Part shown: piece by piece, positions 12,801-22,700 of the stretch
Position numbering within the stretch: position 1 is the stretch's first letter
How the letters are laid out: each line of letters starts with the position of its first letter
Origin: Xiphophorus maculatus
Lineage: Eukaryota; Chordata; Actinopteri; Cyprinodontiformes; Poeciliidae
Direction of reading: 5' to 3'
Length of the DNA stretch: 64,000 nt
Assembly: GCF_002775205.1 (NCBI RefSeq)
Contig: NC_036457.1
Span: 4,139,650 to 4,203,649 of the forward strand
Made by a program: the position numbers and the translations under genes
The notes under the pieces: generated by a model
Database searches by the model: none
What the model saw: only the letters and a program-made list of their open reading frames with translations
What the model was told of the DNA's origin: nothing

Positions 12801-15667
12801 GCATCATTTTTCAGGAAGTTTGACCTTCAGTGCTTTGATGAGTTTATTTCATTTAGACAAATTGGGAGATTTTTAAAATATAAATACTTGCTTGTGATCA
12901 GCCAGTGGAATCTGAATTTCTTCAGATTCGGGGTCGGGATGTGTTTGTGTTTTTGATTTATTGCAGATTTATTGACTTCATGCTGTCATGCAGGCCCTAT
13001 TTGAGTGACTTTGTGATGAAGACGTATTTAAAACCGTCCCTAATTCATCAACTTTTATAAAACAAACAAACAGAATCCTAATCTAATTAAACATAATCCC
13101 AGAGCATGATACTCCCACTACCGTGGTTTTACTAATGTTACTGACTTGTTTTTGTCCCTAAAGTACGGTGGCCGACAGGTGCAAATGCGCAGCAAAAGAG
13201 AAAACATGCAAACAAAAAAGAAGACACCCCCGAATGAAATGCAGCAAACAAAAAGAGAGACGCAAACACCCCGAATGAAATGCAGCAAACAAAAAGTGTT
13301 GAAAACGGAAGTGCTCCAGACCACTAGGGGGAGTCAAAGAAAATAGTATTCATTTCTATGGGACCAGATGCAAGATTCTTCTTCTTCTTGGTATTTATTG
13401 GCAGTTGGCAACAAACTTACAGTAGCATTACCGCCACTTACCAGTATGGAGTGTGGTTCGAGATGGTCTATAAACTTTCACTTTCTACCTTTTCCCTCCA
13501 TTAACTCCTGATAAAACATACCACCACACATACACACCTGCTTATATTATCCAACTTGCTTATAACTTTATATACCCCTCTTTGATATTCTTTACACATT
13601 CACACCCAACTTGCTCTACTCATATCCTATGAAATAGCTTTGTTTTTTTAAGATACCGAATAATTATTTGAATATGTCTACTCCCAAAATCTCTCCTCAA
13701 AAATTCTATTAAATTAAACCTTTCTTTAATACCTACACACTCTCTCAGCATGCATCTTCTCTCTTCTTCATACTTTCAACACTCTAAAATAACATGCTCT
13801 ATTGTTTCAGACTTCTCACAATAATCACACTTTCCAGATGCAAGATTCAGAGAGATACCTTTACTTTCTTTCAAATTTCTTTCTCTGAATCTTGCATCTG
13901 GTCCCATAGAAATGAATACTATTTTCTTTGACTCCCCCTAGTGGTCTGGAGCACTTCCATTTTCAACACTTTTTGTTTGCTGCATTTCATTCGGGGGTGT
14001 TTGCGTCTCTCTTTTTGTTTGCTGCATTTCATTCGGGGTGTTTGCGTCTCTCTTTTTGTTTGCTGCATTTCATTCGGGGGTGTTTGCGTCTCTCTTTTTG
14101 TTTGCTGCATTTCATTTGGGGGTGTCTTCTTTTTTGTTTGCATGTTTTCTCTTTTGCTGCGCATTTGCACCTGTCGGCCACCGTACTAAAGGATCCAAAA
14201 GTTCAGATTTATTTCCCAAAGGGACATTCTCCAACGACAATCAGGAAGATTTTCGGCAGGTTTGAATGTTTTCCGTCAGAGGAGAATCCATGGAGACGAC
14301 AGCAGATTATTGACACCCAACACAGCCAGAAATTACTGCAGCTTTTCAGCGTTACAATAAGGCTCTTAGCAGCCTCTCTGATCGGTTTCTACACGCCGGT
14401 TCAGGATTTTTTCTCCATATTGTTCGTAAATCACATATAAAAAAATCAAAAGAAAACGCTACGTGGAAAGCTCAGATAGCTTAGTTGCTAACTGCTAGTG
14501 GATGGTGTTTACAAAGCAGCCAATCCAGAAGCCATATTCATTTTCCTGGGTGCTGATTGGCCTGAGAAGCAGAAATAAGGAAGACTGTGGATGCTAGCTT
14601 CTGTGACAGCGCTAAAGCTGTTTACACTGAGCGTACTGATGCATATTAGGGTATATTTACTGTTTGAACTGTAAAAATAAGCAGTTAGAGGCATTTTAGA
14701 GGAGGTCTCAACTATTTGTGGATTTTAGCTCCTTGAAACAGTTGTAATCCAAAATCCTCACAAATACCAGGCTGGTTAAACTGTTTTAAACCTTCTCCTG
14801 ACTGGTACCTTGGATCTGATCCTTTGTAAACTCTCTACAAACGCTAGCTTTACTAAATTATCCTACCAGGACATCTGAACTTTATTTATTGTTAATTATA
14901 ATTCATATTAGTGTGTCTCAAACAAAATAGTGTGCAGCAGTTTGTTAATCCGTTAATATTTTTCTCCCTGTGCTTGTTTCAGCTGAAATCTGGATATTTT
15001 ATGACACATTAAAGGTGGAAAATGTTGGAAAATTAGAGATTAACTGTAAATAGACCCCATATGTGAATGATATATCCCTGAATTTGGGAACCAGAGGAGA
15101 ATATCTGAAGAAGTCAACACTAGTTCCTGTTGGTCTGGGCTCCAGAGGTGGGGGAATGATTGAATCACCTGATAACTGATTCTGTTATTGATGAACCCTT
15201 CATCCTGGTTGGGCTCTTAAGCTCCTCCTCAGCGTTTTATTTGGTATAAATGATCTGGATTTGCAGATGTTTGGAGCCTCTGCTGCAGACCGAGGCTCAT
15301 AGATTCCTGATTATTTCCACCACAAAGAGGCGCATCTTCTCCTCAGACCTGATCATCGTTACAAAACACATTCCCCTCCCACAGCTGGACTCTGAGAGGC
15401 CTCCGTCCAGCCAGGACTCATCGACCGCCTCGCCGCCCTGTTCAGGCATCTTTTGTTCGGCAGAGGCGCCTGTTGGAGACCCGATCCCCGCCTCGGAGCT
15501 GCGGCGCGGCGTCCGCCAGGCTCCGAGGCACGGCCCCCGGGAGGATGCATGGGGAAAGAGCCCGGTCCGGGTCCTACCTGGTCCAGCGGCAGGTTGGTCA
15601 TCTCGCTGACCGGCTGCAGGAGGCTGGAGCCGGTGCAGGCCGTGGTTCGGGTGCTTTCGTCGGCCAT
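3843..15667 (-). CDS. mboat2: Membrane-bound O-acyltransferase 2 (lysophospholipid acyltransferase), 13 exons
   Basis: Exons, minus strand, in order: 15578-15667, 9583-9728, 8505-8582, 6636-6731, 6492-6547, 6359-6413, 6087-6267, 5001-5193, 4810-4913, 4656-4720, 4438-4570, 4118-4269, 3843-4011. All junctions are GT-AG and all phases agree, giving 505 residues; human MBOAT2 has about 520. The family is a multipass ER enzyme that re-acylates lysophosphatidylcholine and lysophosphatidylethanolamine, favouring monounsaturated acyl-CoA. The MBOAT active-site pair is present: Asn in FLDNWNIQT (about residue 344-346) and His377 in [33 protein letters not shown] and the exon 2 sequence [18 protein letters not shown] resemble MBOAT2 more than MBOAT1; the a or b paralogue is not resolved. 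The start is the ATG at 15667, because the open frame upstream of it has no ATG. Intron 1 (9729-15577) holds a composite transposon. The C-terminal tail is short and Lys/Glu rich. Confidence 0.93.
4377..4431. repeat. (TCCA)n microsatellite in mboat2 intron 11
   Basis: About 13 tandem TCCA units, reading GGAT on the mboat2 coding strand. They begin six bases after the exon 11 donor, so the repeat fills about a third of a 168-base intron. Confidence 0.95.
7490..7620 (+). repeat. Decayed RTE/Rex3-type LINE 3' coding remnant
   Basis: The order of short phrases (GGATGGCTTGAT, the ACCCAGAACACACTGGA region, GATCTTTGAGGAGGAGGTGG) follows the 3' coding end of fish RTE/Rex3 LINEs as I recall it. No open frame remains. 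It lies in mboat2 intron 3. The family call rests on memory of the consensus. Confidence 0.4.
7677..7875. repeat. Probable teleost dispersed short repeat
   Basis: The phrases ACACATTTACACACTGATGG and GTGAAGTGTCTTGACC recall a widespread fish short repeat that runs past a 'cttgcccaaggacact'-like block. The copy is diverged. Class not assigned. Confidence 0.35.
8935..9305. repeat. Cluster of TAAATATTTA-like palindromic words in mboat2 intron 2
   Basis: Variants of CTAAATATTTAGCTAG and TTAATTAGGTC recur at irregular spacing on both strands through this AT-rich block between exons 2 and 3. The words suggest a degenerate palindrome-rich repeat. No transposase frame is present. Confidence 0.5.
10316..10372 (+). 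repeat. Short Tc1-like transposase remnant
   Basis: GGAGTGGCCTAGTCAAAG followed by GATGGAGATGCTATAACCTG matches the region of Tc1-like transposase genes encoding 'EWPSQSPDLNPIEMLWHDL'. The short, diverged piece lies in mboat2 intron 1. Confidence 0.5.
10902..10946. repeat. (TCCA)n microsatellite in mboat2 intron 1
   Basis: About 11 tandem TCCA units, the same motif and strand as the tract at 4377-4431. The minus strand gives a spurious MDGW-repeat frame. Confidence 0.95.
11500..11900. repeat. Probable old dispersed repeat in mboat2 intron 1
   Basis: AGGCCTGTCGTAATGA at the left and ATCACGACACTTTGTGATAATG at the right recall the 'ggcctgtcacgataa' teleost repeat, also seen at 25618-25800. The centre is too diverged to class. 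Confidence 0.35.
13164..14185. mobile_element. Composite long-TIR DNA element, copy 1 (in mboat2 intron 1)
   Basis: The ends are TACGGTGGCCGACAGGTGCA and its reverse complement. The 6-bp duplication CTAAAG lies on both sides (13158-13163 and 14186-14191). The arms are about 200 and 340 bases and contain a 41-42-bp unit beginning TTTGCGTCTCTC, in more copies in the right arm than in the left. The arms meet near a palindrome built on CCAGATGCAAGATTC. A 455-base LINE tail sits inside it. No transposase is encoded, so the element is non-autonomous. The superfamily is not assigned; 6-bp duplications are uncommon, and Dada-type elements make 6-7 bp. The second copy is at 59024-60056, inverted. Confidence 0.85.
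13379..13833 (-). mobile_element. 5'-truncated LINE 3' end nested in composite copy 1
   Basis: Flanked by the 15-base direct repeat CCAGATGCAAGATTC (13364-13378 and 13834-13848). On the minus strand it encodes the tail of a reverse-transcriptase protein with a C-x2-C motif, then a 3' end with GGTAATGCTACTGTAAGTTTG-like sequence and a (GAA)n terminus. This is typical of the I/Nimb group of fish LINEs. Family from recall. Confidence 0.7.
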
Positions 15668-16796
15668 GGCTCCGGCTGCGCTGCTTGGGGTTCCGGCTGC
15701 AGCAGCTCCGTAATCCACCGGGAGGCTGCTCTGTTAGTCTGCCTGAACGTCGTCCTCTTCTTCCTGCTCCTCCTCCTCCTCACCCTGTCTGTCTGCTCCC
15801 CCTCCTCCCTCGGAGCCCCTCTTTCTCCTCCCCCGTCACCCAGATCTTTACTTTCTCCTCCATCTGTATCCCTCAAACCTTCCCTTTTCTCTATAAACAT
15901 ATTCTATTATTTCTCCTGACTCAGTCACTGAAATACCACAAATTACTGAGAAACAAAACATCAGCTTTTATTTATTTATTTATTTATTTGTTTGTTTGTA
16001 TTAATTAAAATTGATGTATTTTTTATTTGAATAGTTTTTAATGTTTTTTTTAATGTTCTATTTTAATATTTTTCCGTATATTTCCATGTTATTATTTATA
16101 GTTTTTTTTTAAGCAAACCGAAAATTGCATATGAAACAAAATGTGTTTCTAAAATTGCAACCAAATTCTAATAATTGTAGGGAAAAAAGATAAAGAAAGA
16201 AAGGAAGGAAGAAACAAAGAATTGGAATGCATTTTGTAAAACTATTTTTATGCCAAAAGAAACAAACAACTGAAGTGCAAACAATGTTTATTTATGCTAT
16301 ATTTTTATATGTCTTTAATTTTGTTTATTAACTTCTATTATTATTATTTTATGTTTATTTTCTATTCAATCACATCTACAGTTATTAGTACATTATAGTT
16401 AGTTTATAGAATAACCTTTATATTTGAATATGTTTGTGATGAAGCTGGTGTACATATTAATTAAACAAAGTATTAATTTTTATGCTAAAATGAAAAGGAC
16501 GACAAATAAATTTGCATTGTAATTGTGATTTTCAAACCAATTTAATTGGACGTTTCATTTGTTTGATTCATTATTTTAATATTCATTTAACGTTTTTAAT
16601 TTAATAACACTTCGAATTTCAGTAAACAACCTTTTGTGTTTTTAAACTTACCATGTAAACCGGTTTGGTGGTAAACGGGTATTCATGGTGTCGTCCAGCA
16701 GGTGGCGGTAAACACCGGAAGGAGCATCAGCAGCAGCACTTCCGTATAGTTTGTTTTGGTCTGTTGTCCTGACAGCAGCGGCTAGCTTATATCCAG
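15668..16796. promoter_or_regulatory. Divergent mboat2/cep43 promoter interval
   Basis: The two start codons face away from each other 1.13 kb apart. Close to the cep43 start are two opposed ETS-type sites, CCGGAAG (16715-16721) and ACTTCCGT (16738-16745), as in TATA-less housekeeping promoters. CCAGCAGGTGGCGG (16695-16708) fits the 14-base CTCF core consensus. The mboat2 side (15440-15840) is GC-rich. The middle (15900-16650) is AT-rich and shows nothing else. Transcription starts cannot be placed from sequence. Confidence 0.6.
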
Positions 16797-19700
16797 ATGA
16801 ACATGTCGGCTGCTGAAGATGATACCGAGCTGCGGGACCTGCTGATCCAGAACCTGGAGAACAGCGGAGTTCTCAACAAGCTGAAGGTCAGAGATCAGAA
16901 CCGGAAACAGAACCGAGAAGCCCACGGTTAGCGGCTTTAGCTTAGCGGCTAACATCGAGTTGCTAATGTACTGATGAGGCAGTTTAACCAGTTTAACTTT
17001 GAAGAAACAGCCTTAGCTAACTGTTGGTTAAAGTTGATGAGTATATAGCAAGTTTTATATTATTTTATTTTAATATATTACATAAAAAACGAAATAACAA
17101 TTTAATATTCCCAGAAATATGTAATTTCCATAATATATTTTAGTTGTTATTTTGAGGTCAGACCGTATCAGCACTGGTAGAATGATTTATGCGACCCATT
17201 TAGTACAGCCTGACTTGGAACAGTTCATACTGAACAAGAACTAGTTATAAATTCAATTCAGACAGGCTGAAATGAACTGATTCAACTCAATTCAAAAATC
17301 CTGTTGATCCCAAAGGAAATTAAATGTTGTCACAGCTCATAAATGTGAGTTATGTTGTCATAAATAAATAAAATAAAAAAAAATAAAAAAACTCCATTGC
17401 CTCTTTTCCACAAAGTGGTACGCCGAATCATAAACTTTCTTTAAAGAGTTGTTGTGGATGCTGATGCTGGTGCTGTGGGCAGAAAGGATCTCCAGTTGCA
17501 GTCAGTCGTGCAACAAAACTGAGGAGGCCTCTGACTGAAGACGGCTGCTGTATGACAGACTCATGACTGCAGTGACATGCTAACTGCTCCATATGCAGCA
17601 AGTTTACCACCTAAATATTTTAAACTTAGCTTACAGCCCCGACTTGAAGTAGTTCTTGTGTAATTTGCAAATTAGCATATGGATTTTATGCCATTATTAA
17701 ACATATGTTTTATTCTCTATTCTAATACTTTCATCAGCAGCAACGAGCACGTTGGCTGGTTGTAACTGCGGCCACTTTTTAGCTCTTCTTACTATCAATT
17801 CATCGCTGGAGTGAATTTTCAGAAGTTATTTCTCTTTTGCCCTTTAAACCTTTGACCAAACATACAGCTATGGAGAAGAAGAGCCAAAAACTTAAAGCTG
17901 AATTTGATCCTGAAGGAAATCACTCACTTATTGCACTTTTGTTTTTGATAAATCTACAGCTGTAATGTCAAAATGAATTCAGGCTGTCTTTACTTTATTT
18001 TAGCCTCTAGCAGGAATTCACTGATCTGAACATTTGGGCCAATATTGATATTAATATTGCTGTTTCAGCCGATATTATACATTATTATAATTTTCCTACC
18101 ATTTCAACGCTGTGAACAAATGACCACATTGTGATGCTGCATCACTGTCACATGACCAACCTCCTCATGAAACACAAACAGCAGCAAAATGGAAGCAATC
18201 ATAGGTTGAAATGAGTTTATCAATTTAAATTATTAGGAAATTATCCTCTACAGTACTTGTGTTAGCAATGGTTATCTTCCAATAAAGTCTGTGTGTTTTT
18301 CCTGACAGGCGGAAATGAGGGCAGCTGTTTTTCTGGCCATGGAGGACCAGGACAGACTGGAGGTGAAGCTTCTTCCAGTTTGATCCACAGTTTGTGTTTT
18401 TATCAGCTGACGTTCACATTTATCATGTTCCTCTCAGAACAAAACTCCCCTCATCAATGAAAACCTGAAGAAATGCCTCCACACTAAAGACGGTGAGTTC
18501 AGGGTCTCTCTGGAAACCAGATTGATTTTCCTCTCATGTAAAGATTCATCAGCTTTTTAAGAAAGTCTGGGCATGAGGAAAGAAAATCTAAAGAAATGAT
18601 GGATGGATCGTGTTTGCTGTTGCAGCTGTTGACCACCAGGAGGCACTGTTGCACCATCAGACAGCAGTTTGCTTCAGACCTTTAAGCGTTTAGTTTCTGG
18701 ATCATTTCTCAGATCTGTGTGATGGGCCGTTCAGCTGTGGTTCTGGTTCTGGTTCTGGTTCTGAACCCGTGTGTGTCCCACAGGACACCTGGTGGCCAGT
18801 CTCATCATGGACTTCCTGCAGGTGTTCAACCTGGACTTCAGCCTCTCCGTGTTCCAGCCGGAGATCAATTCGGTGAGTCCAGCGGCGTTCCTGTTAGCGC
18901 ATCATGCTAGCAGCTGCAACTCAGAACGTCTGTGTCTGTGAACGCTGGATCCCACAGAGAACTCAGCCCGGCTCCTGCTGCCTGAAAAATGAAACTCTGA
19001 GACCGAACCAGCCAGCAGGAGAACTGCCTCACATCTGCAGATTTTCACATCATTTCTAACTGGACTGACTGGGGAACAGTCCGGTTTTCCACACTAGGCC
19101 TTAAAGAGGCAGTACTATGTGTTTTCCATTCACATAATGCCATTTTGTAGCCCAATCAAGTAACTATGTTACCTTCAGTTGTTATGAAAATGCTACATAC
19201 ATGAAATATAACTTGAAAGAAGTTTTACTTAGATATTTAACACCTTGAAATTGGGCCTCTGTCTCTTTAAAAACTCCTGCTCTGCCTGAAGCTCCGCCTC
19301 CAGGAAGTCATCCCAACATGGCTCCTCTTTAACCCTTTAACGTTTTTACCACGTTTATTCATCTGAGCAGCAGCTCCTATAATGAGCTCAGCAGATCCAC
19401 CAGCTGTTTGCTAATTGCTGCTGGCTAGTCTGAAGGAGCTGAGTGGGGGAGGAGCTGCGACTCGGAGGCGGGGCCAGGTCCATTCATTCAGACTGATCTG
19501 AACCTGGAGGGGTTTGTTGTGGTTTTAAGTGTTTGACCTTTGACCTCTGTGCAGCTGAACGGTCTGGACAGCCGGGACCTGGTCTGCAGGGAGCTGGGCG
19601 TGTCCGATGCGGAGCTGAACCAGAACGCCCCGGTTCTGCTGGAGCTGGTCCGGAGGGCCCGGTGGAGCGGCGGCCTGTCCCTCTGCTCTGAGGTGAGACC

Positions 19701-22700
19701 CGGTTCCGACCCGGTCCAGGTTCTGATCCGACCCGATGGACACGTCGTCAAGGTGAGCTGAAGGTCGGATTCTGTGATTCAAAACCAAATCGAATCATTT
19801 GGGCCCAAACAAAGTAATCTGTTCTAGATCCTAAAGAAACAAAGAAGGTTCTGGAAACCAATCAGAAAAAAGATTAAGATATAAATGATTTTAAATTAAT
19901 GGCGTTCTGTGAAGTTTAAATAAATGTTAAATGTTCTTGTTCCATCGGCTCCTTTTGTTCTCTGCAGGATCTCTCTCAGAAACAGATCAGTCACGCTCGG
20001 AAGACGTTTGACTCTCACGATAAGGTCAGTGCCACAGTTTAACGTTTTCCGACCAATCACTGACGGCGGTCTCACCTGCGCTCTCTGCTGCCACCTGCAG
20101 GATCAGAGTGGATCAGTCAGGAAGGAAGACCTGAAGTTTGTCTTCACAGATCTGCTGCCCGGCCTCAACAAGTAGGATCCATGTCCTAACTGGTTTCACT
20201 GGTCAGATTCCAGTTAGCTAGCCAGTAATCCGATGGCTCATCTGTGTTCCCTGTTGTGTTTGCAGGAGCATGCTGGAGAGGTTCGTCGACGAAGAGCTCC
20301 GAGCTGCAGACAAAGGTGAGTGTTTGTTTTTTAGCAGAAGCTAAGGCTAAAGCGCTACACAAACATGATATTTAGCAGAAGCTAATGCTAAAACATTAAA
20401 TTCAGCCATGTTGATACGTTCCCCTCGTCAGTGACAGGTGGTACAACACCGTGTGTTGGCAGGTAATTACAGACCTACCTGTATGACTGTGCTGACGTTT
20501 TGCTAACTGTTGCTGATTTTGCCCAACTGAACACCGTAGTATTTCAGTCAGAAAACCTGCAGGACTGCAGTAGATTTTATTATTATTGTTATAAAGTAAC
20601 ATATTATTGTGTTGTTGTGTTTTCTGCAGAGGTCGACTTCCAGGCCTTCCTGTCAACATACAAACGTCTCTTCGATCAGTGCAGGAGTGTGGTGAGAGAC
20701 TCACTTATTCTCATATTTTCCTCCTTCAGGCCAGAAATCTGAAGGGTTTTTCTCAGTTCTTTCACTCTAGAGCCTCGTTTGAATAAAATCCAAACTGTTT
20801 CTGCTCCTTATAAAACGTTTTCTAAAAAGGAATCCCAATCTAATGGACTCAGTTGGAGATGAAATGGAGAAAATCTTTTGGAAAACTTTTTGTCTTTTGG
20901 CTGCTCCAGGAAACCCAAACTGAGCTGTTTGTCTGAACTGCTTGCAGGTCGTTTCGGACTCAGAGGAGAGTCGACATCAGACCCAGACTGCTGAAGACAA
21001 ATCGGGTTCTCTGCCTGTCAGTAAGGTACAGGGGTCAAGTTTTATTGTTCCCTCGAAGAAACAGAGAAATTAACTGGGAATCAGAGAAAATCAGAGAAAG
21101 AGGAACACATGGATTACAAGCTGGAAAAATCTGCTTCTGTGATGTGCAAATAAAATATAGGAAAACTTGGGACAGTATGGGAAATACTGGTGATTGCTTG
21201 GTTCTGCAACCAGAACCAGAACCACAGCTGAACGGCCCATCACACAGATCTGAGATATCAACATGACTGTTGATATCTCATTCAACAGCCATCTCGTTCT
21301 TTTGATCCTTCGTAGTTCCAGTACTCTCCCAAGTTTTGGTTTTTAATTCAATAGAACAGTTACACTATATTTAGAAATGGTTCTAGACTTTAGGTCTGTA
21401 ACTCAGCAGAGCAAAGCCTGCTGTTGGTCTCTGAGTGAGGCGCACAGCATCCAGTCTGTCTGTCTGATGGCTGCTGTCTGTGTTGTGCACAGATCCCCAG
21501 ATTCAAAGCTCAGAGGAGCCAGACAGCAGCGAAGGTAAAAACAAAGAGGGCAGCACTAACACCATCACTATAAACAGCATCTTATCTCACTAACTGGATC
21601 CCTGCTGCATCTAACTCACCATCACATCTCACCCACTGCCTCGTTTCCACTATGCACATCATAAAAAAACGCACTGAACTGCTCAGTGGAAACGTTTCTA
21701 ACCTGTCACCCAGTGAGTAGCACAGAGGGGTTTACTACAGAGCTGCTCCAATCCTGCCCTGCTGAGCTGCTTGGGTCCAAAGTTTCTGCTTAAAATGACT
21801 GGAAGAAGCTTCAGATTATTTTTCTGATCAAATCTCAGGCAGAAACAACATTTAATCTGAAAAGAGATTAGATATACAAATACATATTTTAAGAGTTTAA
21901 ACACCAAATATATTTTAACCTGCATTAATGTGCTTAGCGCTGCAGCAGAAGCTAATATCTAAAGTTTTTCTTATTTCTGCTCCTGGTATGGCTGCTTTGC
22001 AAACGGCAGGTTGTTCAGCTTCCCAAGCTGCATTTTCTATTGAGTGTCGTAGATTTACTCTAAAAAAACCCACAAATACAGAACCATGAACTGTACTGGT
22101 CCTCTGTACTGGTTCACTGCACTCATTTGAACTGGATTTCCCCAAACAGGAAAGTAAAAACTCTAAAAACATCTGAGATAAACCAATTTCTAGACCGTTT
22201 AATAAGTTAAAGCTTTTGGAGATTTTTGTTACAACTTAAACGGCATAAAAAATGTATTTCATGATTAATTTACATATCTAACAGTAATCAGCTGCATTTC
22301 GTAAAGCTTTGAAGCTTTGACGGATCAGAACCAGGTTCTTTTAGATTCTGCTGATGCAGAGAAAGCACTGACTCTCTGTAGCAAACCCTTCTAATGATAG
22401 GTTTCAGTCCTTGGCACCATTCTTTATGTAGGATGTGTTTGTTGGAACTTATTCTGTTTTAGACGTTTGGTTAGAAACTGGTCACGGTTCTGAACGGTCC
22501 CACAGTTCTTAAAAATAACTCAGTTTTCCTTCACTGGTTGCTGATCTGCTTCCATGTTTATTATTTGAGGCTCAACTGTATTATTTATTAAATACAGTTG
22601 AGCCTCTAACTCTCTAGGACTTGGTGGTTCTTTGTAAATGTTTTAATTAATAGAGTAGCGTATCGTTGCTGCTCCAAACCCAATGAAACCCGTCCAAGAC

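Noticed and set aside
13928-14440. 170-codon frame with FAAFHSGVF-type repeats
   Set aside because: Translation of the tandem units in the transposon arm; the same words appear in the other copy on either strand.
15359-15919. Alternative frames around mboat2 exon 1
   Set aside because: GC-rich shadows; only the frame with MADEST and a donor after LPLDQ joins to exon 2.
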